A stretch of DNA of 64,000 nt from Monoglobus pectinilyticus (GTDB lineage Bacteria > Bacillota > Clostridia > Monoglobales > Monoglobaceae), in contig NZ_CP020991.1 in assembly GCF_002874775.1 (NCBI RefSeq), forward strand, positions 2,332,451-2,396,450. The letters run 5' to 3'. The notes below the pieces were generated by a model. The model did not search any database and was not told the origin of the DNA. It saw only the letters and a program-made list of their open reading frames with translations. The translations under genes were made by a program, and so were the position numbers. Shown piece by piece: positions 59,560-64,000 of this stretch (position 1 is the first letter of the stretch; each line of letters opens with the position of its first letter).

Positions 59560-61475
59560 ATAGCTGGCTTCAGTCTAGAACGTATATAGGAAATGAATAT
59601 AACCTCGACCCGGAGAAGAATGGGAGAAAAGATTCACCAAGAGAGCGTGCCTGCGCATTGTATACCGCTTCTGACAGAGTTATAATACGCGATTGCAGAG
59701 TGGTTTCAAAGCAGGACACAATTGGAATAAATAAAAACCGTATATATTTTGAAAATTGCTTCTTAGAAGGAACAACCGATTATATTTGCGGAGGTGCAGT
59801 AGCCGTTATGAACAACTGCACCCTCAATGTCGGTTCGGCCAAGCCTATGGATTCAAATACAGGCGCAACCGATTCTGCCTGCATAACAGCGGCAGGGCAG
59901 TCGTCAGGCAATGGATATTTATTCTATAACTGCGAGGTTACCGGAACAGATTGGGCCACACCGAGCGAGTTAGGAAGACCATGGAATGCAAATGCGGAGG
60001 TCACATATATAAATACAAAAATTAATAAATGTAAGCGCAGCGGATATACGAATAAGTATTTGATTTCAGATAAGGGCTGGACAGATATGGGCGATAATAA
60101 AGCGGAAGACGCCCGCTTTGGTGAATATGGTTCTGTGGACGCTGAAACCGGTAAGGCCATTACAAGCAGTGTGTCAATACGTAAAAAGTTTATGCTGAAC
60201 GAATGGTCAATGCTTGAGTATAACCCATATAATTATCTCAGAGGCAGCGATAACTGGGATCCATCCGGTATGAACCGGTATTATTCGGAGTTTGATGAGA
60301 ATGCCTCTTCAATTAACATTGACACTTCAGGTGAAGGCGATATTATTCTACCTGAAGCGGCAGATGGTTATGGTTATCAGTGGGAATCAGACAGCACATA
60401 CGCAAGTGTTGACAAAGATAAGAACACAATTTCTATTATTCGGCCATTATATGGAGACGAGCCGGTAGAAACCAATATTTCGGTATATATACGCAAAAAC
60501 GGAACGCAGTATGGCGCGAAAAAAGTTATTCCGCTTACAATTCAGCCGCACAGCAGTGCGGAAAATACATTCAGTGTAAACGGAACCGTGAGCTTGTCTT
60601 CTGCTTCCAAGGAGGAAGTGAAGGTTACAGTTACACTTATGCAGGGCGGCTGCCCAGTTAAAACTCTGGATGTAACAGTTCCTGCCGGTCAGGAGAGTGC
60701 AGACTATGCGATAAATAATCTTCCCGAGGGCAGTTATACAGCTCAAATATCGACCGATACGCGTGAATATACTTTGATGACAGATTCAAGCGTTGAGCTT
60801 TCAGGTAGATCTGGCGAGACAAAGGAATTAAATATCTCACTGAGCGAGTCAATGGCTACGCCTTACCCTGCAAAATTCACTGTTGACGATTTAATCAAAA
60901 CAGAAGATATGATGCGCTGGAGCAACGGCGTAGATGTCACAACTTCGTCTGACAGCACAAAGCCTCTTAAAACGGCTTCAAGCGCAAGCGCAACCAACCT
61001 TTTGGTAAAAACTCCTGAAAACTATACAGCGGAGTATGAAAAAGCGTTTGGCCCTGCAGATAGTTTGCGTACGAATTTCACCAAGAAGCTGGGCTATATA
61101 AACTTCTGCGCCGAAAGTGAGGAAAGCACCCCTTCAATTGATACATATATTTCGGTTTACTTCTCAGTATCAGAGGAGCAGGCTGCAAAGGGACCGTACA
61201 AGGTTTATGTGCTTACCAACAGAAAGCGTAATGATTCACGCATATCTATTGAGACGCCGAAAGTTGGATTTGTTGAAAATCTTTCGGCTGATTTTGTAAA
61301 TATGTCAACAGATACCGACGGCACAGGAGTACATGTAATTGAGCTTCCTGAGTTTAAAGCGGGCACATATGAATTCAAGTGGTATCCGGTGAGAACGGCA
61401 GACGGAGGCACAAAAGTCGCTTCAGATTTCTTTGCTTTGAGATTCCTTCCGGTTTCCGAGACAGACGGAAAGTAG
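59541..61475 (+). CDS. Pectin methylesterase (CE8) portion of a broken fusion gene
   Basis: The frame is 644 codons long from an ATG at 59541, without signal peptide and with a poor ribosome site. It carries the catalytic CE8 motifs ALYTASDRVIIRDCRVVSKQ followed by DT, EGTTDYICG and LGRPWNA (about 30-155), but lacks roughly 70 residues normally found between the pectinesterase N-terminus (encoded at the end of the preceding frame) and this part. The C-terminal half holds beta-sandwich/Ig-like modules. It looks like the 3' part of one GH95-CE8 fusion disrupted by a deletion that changed the frame. Activity is doubtful. Confidence 0.75.
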   Translation: MSDNEINSWLQSRTYIGNEYNLDPEKNGRKDSPRERACALYTASDRVIIRDCRVVSKQDTIGINKNRIYFENCFLEGTTDYICGGAVAVMNNCTLNVGSAKPMDSNTGATDSACITAAGQSSGNGYLFYNCEVTGTDWATPSELGRPWNANAEVTYINTKINKCKRSGYTNKYLISDKGWTDMGDNKAEDARFGEYGSVDAETGKAITSSVSIRKKFMLNEWSMLEYNPYNYLRGSDNWDPSGMNRYYSEFDENASSINIDTSGEGDIILPEAADGYGYQWESDSTYASVDKDKNTISIIRPLYGDEPVETNISVYIRKNGTQYGAKKVIPLTIQPHSSAENTFSVNGTVSLSSASKEEVKVTVTLMQGGCPVKTLDVTVPAGQESADYAINNLPEGSYTAQISTDTREYTLMTDSSVELSGRSGETKELNISLSESMATPYPAKFTVDDLIKTEDMMRWSNGVDVTTSSDSTKPLKTASSASATNLLVKTPENYTAEYEKAFGPADSLRTNFTKKLGYINFCAESEESTPSIDTYISVYFSVSEEQAAKGPYKVYVLTNRKRNDSRISIETPKVGFVENLSADFVNMSTDTDGTGVHVIELPEFKAGTYEFKWYPVRTADGGTKVASDFFALRFLPVSETDGK

Positions 61476-61625
61476 AAAATAATAAATTGAAAAAACAATA
61501 ATTTCTTCCCAATTAATATTAAGATCTTAATCTATCAAAAAGATGATTCTTTTTTAAGATTAAGGTCTTTCTTATGTGTTTATTTTAAATTCTATAAAAT
61601 AGTATTATTATTTGGAATACCTATA

Positions 61626-61769
61626 ATGAATATAAAATTTAATAAGAAAGAAAAGCAGATATTCATTAACCGTTATTTATCAGGCGTATTGATTGAATCT
61701 ATAACTGCGGACATAGGCATAGTTCACAGCACACTGTATTCTTTGATTAACAATTTAAAGAAAAAATAA
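61626..61769 (+). CDS. 47-aa helix-turn-helix-like ORF
   Basis: Starts MNIKFNKKEKQIFINRYLSG and ends INNLKKK. The layout (KEKQIFINRYLSG, then SITADIGIVHSTLYSLI) resembles the HTH part of resolvases and transposase OrfA proteins. No good ribosome site is visible and the stop lies in a terminator, so it could be a remnant rather than a gene. Upstream (61519-61571) an imperfect inverted repeat of 13 bp surrounds a 24-nt loop. Confidence 0.35.
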   Translation: MNIKFNKKEKQIFINRYLSGVLIESITADIGIVHSTLYSLINNLKKK

Positions 61770-61810
61770 AAGCGGACAAATCCTTTAGAAAAAAGAATTT
61801 GACCACTTTT
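61761..61810 (-). terminator. Terminator of tRNA-Met
   Basis: On the minus strand, AAAAGTGGTCAAAT (61810-61797) pairs with ATTTGTCCGCTTTT (61781-61768), with one wobble and one mismatch, followed by TATTTTTT. Confidence 0.7.
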
Positions 61811-61821
61811 GTAAAAATGCT

Positions 61822-61898
61822 TGGTGGATCTTCAGGGACTCGAACCCCGGACCTACCGGTTATGAGCCGGTTGCTCTAACCAACTGAGCTAAAGATCC
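61822..61898 (-). tRNA. tRNA-Met(CAT)
   Basis: Minus strand: acceptor GGATCTT/AAGATCC, anticodon stem ACCGG/CCGGT with loop CTCATAA (anticodon CAT), T-loop TTCGAGT, encoded CCA. The body resembles elongator tRNA-Met of Firmicutes; a CAT anticodon could also be tRNA-Ile2, which needs the tilS identity elements checked. Confidence 0.92.
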
Positions 61899-61942
61899 TC
61901 ATTTGTTCTGACTAATTTATAGTCTCGAACAAGAACTTTTAT

Positions 61943-61971
61943 ATTATAATCCATATTATTCTATTTGTCAA
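61943..61971 (-). promoter_or_regulatory. Promoter of tRNA-Met
   Basis: Minus strand TTGACA (61971-61966), 17-bp spacer, TATAAT (61948-61943), 45 bp before the tRNA. Confidence 0.8.
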
Positions 61972-62045
61972 TACTATTTTTATAAAAAATTTTTAAACTT
62001 ATAAGAAAAAATTCTCTAAAAAATTGTTAAAATTGCAAAAAGTAC

Positions 62046-62074
62046 TTGCAAAATATAGAGTTTTAGTATAGAAT
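62046..62074 (+). promoter_or_regulatory. Promoter of efp
   Basis: TTGCAA (62046-62051), 17-bp spacer, TAGAAT (62069-62074). Confidence 0.5.
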
Positions 62075-62113
62075 GTAAAAAAACTGATATTATTTTTTAG
62101 GAGGTACACACCA

Positions 62114-62671
62114 ATGATAACTGCTGGTGATTTTAGAAATGGAATGACATTTGAATATGACGGAAGCGTATGTCAGGTTGTTGAATTCCAACATGTTAAA
62201 CCTGGAAAAGGCGCTGCTTTTGTCAGAACTAAATTTAAAAATGTAATAACTGGCGCGGTTGTTGAAAAATCTTTTAACCCGACTGAGAAGTTTGAAAAGG
62301 CTATGGTTGAAAGAAAAGATATGGAATATCTTTATCAGGATGGAGATTTATATTATTTTATGGATCCTGAAACATATGAACAGGCTCCTCTCAGCGCTGA
62401 CCAGTTAGGCGACGCTCTTAAATTTGTTAAAGAGAATATGCAGGTTAAGTTTTGTTCTTTCAAAGGGAAAGTTTTTTCAGTTGAGCCTCCGACATTTGTT
62501 GAGCTTGCTGTTACGCATACTGAACCCGGAGTTAAAGGCAATACCGCTACAAACGTAACAAAGCCGGCTACTCTTGAAACAGGTGCTACTGTGACTGTCC
62601 CGATGTTTATTAATGACGGGGATATGATAAGAGTGGATACGCGTACCGGAGAGTATATGGAAAGAGTATAA
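62114..62671 (+). CDS. efp: Translation elongation factor P
   Basis: 185 aa, full-length three-domain EF-P. It starts [17 protein letters not shown], and the tip loop is KPGKGAAF with Lys32, the residue that is modified (5-aminopentanol in Bacillus) or left bare in some lineages. The C-terminal signature [16 protein letters not shown] is intact. It relieves ribosome stalling at polyproline. AGGAGG precedes the ATG; a zinc-ribbon gene follows 25 bp later in the same operon. Confidence 0.98.
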   Translation: MITAGDFRNGMTFEYDGSVCQVVEFQHVKPGKGAAFVRTKFKNVITGAVVEKSFNPTEKFEKAMVERKDMEYLYQDGDLYYFMDPETYEQAPLSADQLGDALKFVKENMQVKFCSFKGKVFSVEPPTFVELAVTHTEPGVKGNTATNVTKPATLETGATVTVPMFINDGDMIRVDTRTGEYMERV

Positions 62672-62696
62672 TTATAATATAATAGGAGGCATTATT

Positions 62697-63119
62697 ATGT
62701 CTGATTTGACAAAAGAAGCGGCATATATCAAAGGTTTGTTCGATGGTATGAAGCTGGATTCACAGAAGGATGAAACGAAAATTTTATCATCTATAATTAG
62801 TTTTTTAGAGAAAACTGCTGATGAGATAGATATGCTTGACCAAGAGCAGGGATTTCTTGCAGACCAAATTGACGATGTTGAAGAAGTTATTGATGTTTTA
62901 GCAGAGGAAATCAGCGATGAGTATGACGATGACGCTGATGAATATCAAATTAAGTGTGACAATTGTGGAAACAATGTTCATTTTACCGGCGACGACATTG
63001 ATGATTTGGTTGAAGGTAATTTCGACTGTCCATATTGCGGTGAAACTGTACAGTTGGACTTGAGCGGTATGGAAGACGGATGTGACTGCGGATGCAGTCA
63101 TGACCACAGCGAAGAATAG
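62697..63119 (+). CDS. CD1247-type protein with C-terminal zinc ribbon
   Basis: 140 aa. The N-terminal ~80 residues are helical and acidic (AAYIKGLFDGMKLDSQKDET, then EQGFLADQIDDVEEVIDVLA), matching the domain called CD1247 N-terminal in clostridia. The C-terminal part has a zinc ribbon (CDNCGN about 93, CPYCGE about 115) and a final CDCGCSHDH that could bind more metal. It directly follows efp, a frequent clostridial arrangement. Function unknown, possibly linked to translation. GGAGG precedes the ATG. Confidence 0.85.
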   Translation: MSDLTKEAAYIKGLFDGMKLDSQKDETKILSSIISFLEKTADEIDMLDQEQGFLADQIDDVEEVIDVLAEEISDEYDDDADEYQIKCDNCGNNVHFTGDDIDDLVEGNFDCPYCGETVQLDLSGMEDGCDCGCSHDHSEE

Positions 63120-63138
63120 TATTTTTGAATAATATTTA

Positions 63139-63169
63139 AAACAGACTGAAATTTCAGTCTGTTTTTTTG
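63139..63169 (+). terminator. Terminator of the efp operon
   Basis: Palindrome ACAGACTGAAA/TTTCAGTCTGT (63141-63162) followed by T7. Confidence 0.9.
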
Positions 63170-63322
63170 TTATGTTTAATTTGATATGAAATTTATTTCT
63201 ATAATTTTGTTTTCTCTCGGTTATAGTTTTAGCTTATTGGTAAAGTGGCACGCGCTGTCATTCTAAATAACCTAAAATGAAATAGGATACCACAGAAAAT
63301 ATTATAGAAAGAAGGTTAGTTA

Positions 63323-64000
63323 ATGGCTTTATGGTATGATTCTAAGAATAATGAGTATGCTTCAGATGGCAAAAAAGGCTGGATAAAATCGTATTGTGAT
63401 AAAGCTTTGTCTGAATTTAATAATTTAATGTCAGCACATTTTAAGGGGCAGTCTAATCGCCATATGGCATGTGATTTGGATTTTGACAGCAATATGACAG
63501 TTGAAGACAAGCTGAAAATAATTGAAGATGAAAGCAATGCGGCAGATAACAGATTAAAGACTGAGCTTGAGAGCAAAATTAATAAAAAAGCTGACAGTAT
63601 AACAAACGGCGGTTTTGTGGCAGGCGGAGGAGTAGTAAGCGAAGAAGAAGGAGCGGTTGTTATTGGAAACAAGGCCGAGTCGTCCAATGGTATATCTATA
63701 GGCGGCGGAGCCTTAAGCAAAGGTGGTATAGCTATTGGAAGAGATGCTAAAGTGTCTTCAAGTAATGGCGTACAGCTTGGCGCAGGAGAAAATATAAAAG
63801 AAAAAACATTAAAAGTATATGACTATCAGATAACAGATATTGATTCTGAAACCGGACAATCATATATAAAAGATATTGGAAGACTGGCAGATATTAATTT
63901 AAATATAGTTAATGTTGCTGACGCTATCAATACTTTAATTGATACAGATGAAGATACTGTAAATTTAATAACCAATGAAGTCAGCGCCCGAATTGAGGCG
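63323..64000 (+). CDS. Fibre-like protein, N-terminal part (runs off the window)
   Basis: 226 codons are open to the window end. GAAAGAAGG precedes the ATG. It starts MALWYDSKNNEYASDGKKGW, has a helical coil-like segment (about 55-95, MTVEDKLKIIEDESNAADNR) and then short Gly-rich repeats of YadA-head type (GAVVIGNKAESSNGISIGGG, GGIAIGRDAKVSSSNGVQLG, about 110-155). Such repeats form trimeric beta-rolls in phage tail fibres and surface adhesins. No signal peptide is visible, which favours a phage-tail-like or other non-Sec origin. Confidence 0.6.
   Translation, partial: MALWYDSKNNEYASDGKKGWIKSYCDKALSEFNNLMSAHFKGQSNRHMACDLDFDSNMTVEDKLKIIEDESNAADNRLKTELESKINKKADSITNGGFVAGGGVVSEEEGAVVIGNKAESSNGISIGGGALSKGGIAIGRDAKVSSSNGVQLGAGENIKEKTLKVYDYQITDIDSETGQSYIKDIGRLADINLNIVNVADAINTLIDTDEDTVNLITNEVSARIEA

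Overview
The window reads as a chromosomal segment of a low-GC, endospore-forming Clostridia bacterium. Spore genes are present in classical order (spoIVB followed by spo0A, and the dipicolinate synthase pair dpaA-dpaB). Consensus sigma-A promoters, AGGAGG ribosome sites and T-rich terminators are abundant. A pectin/rhamnogalacturonan degradation repertoire (PL1 pectate lyase, GH51, GH106, GH95, pectin methylesterase) plus a phosphoketolase suggests a plant-cell-wall-using gut anaerobe, perhaps like Monoglobus; the species guess is inference only.

Layout. 1-9.2 kb: end of an RluA-type pseudouridine synthase, then a complete pyr operon (pyrR-B-C-F-K-D-E) that runs into a radC-like gene; a second radC-like copy follows behind a 40-codon ORF and ahead of a WYL regulator. 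9.3-14.3 kb: an accessory stretch bounded and interrupted by tRNA genes (Arg, Leu, Gly) with a frameshifted IS481-type element and the decayed remains of a two-component/ABC peptide-resistance module. 14.5-18.4 kb: a small membrane protein, a DUF6125-like protein, a YeiH-type transporter and a MATE exporter. 18.8-21.6 kb: a PP2C phosphatase/FHA pair and a secreted stalk-domain protein. 21.7-26.7 kb: the sporulation block (dpaA/B, small proteins, spoIVB, spo0A with a consensus promoter and Spo0A boxes).

26.7-31.4 kb is the most unusual part. Dispersed structured repeats flank a few hypothetical genes. They are followed by five tandem ~335-bp units, each with two convergent consensus promoters, a 22-codon hydrophobic peptide gene on the minus strand and a short terminator-ended RNA on the plus strand that overlaps the 3' end of the peptide mRNA. 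The Shine-Dalgarno of the peptide genes sits in a hairpin whose two arms co-vary between units. The arrangement matches type I toxin-antitoxin loci (TxpA/RatA, Ibs/Sib) and is the best candidate for an undescribed system here.

31.7-38.8 kb: HtrA protease, HD hydrolase, K+-type channel, lipoprotein, cold-shock protein, Hsp33 and an SDR dehydrogenase. 38.9-61.5 kb: secreted pectate lyase, BioY under a BirA-type operator, phosphoketolase, GH51 arabinofuranosidase, a sialidase-fold/GH106 pair, a MocR-type regulator lacking its PLP lysine, and a giant secreted GH95 protein whose C-terminal pectin methylesterase is broken by a frameshift and apparent internal deletion. 61.6-64 kb: tRNA-Met, efp, a CD1247-type zinc-ribbon protein and the start of a fibre-like protein cut by the window edge.

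All calls come from reading the sequence and recalled family features; no database search was run.
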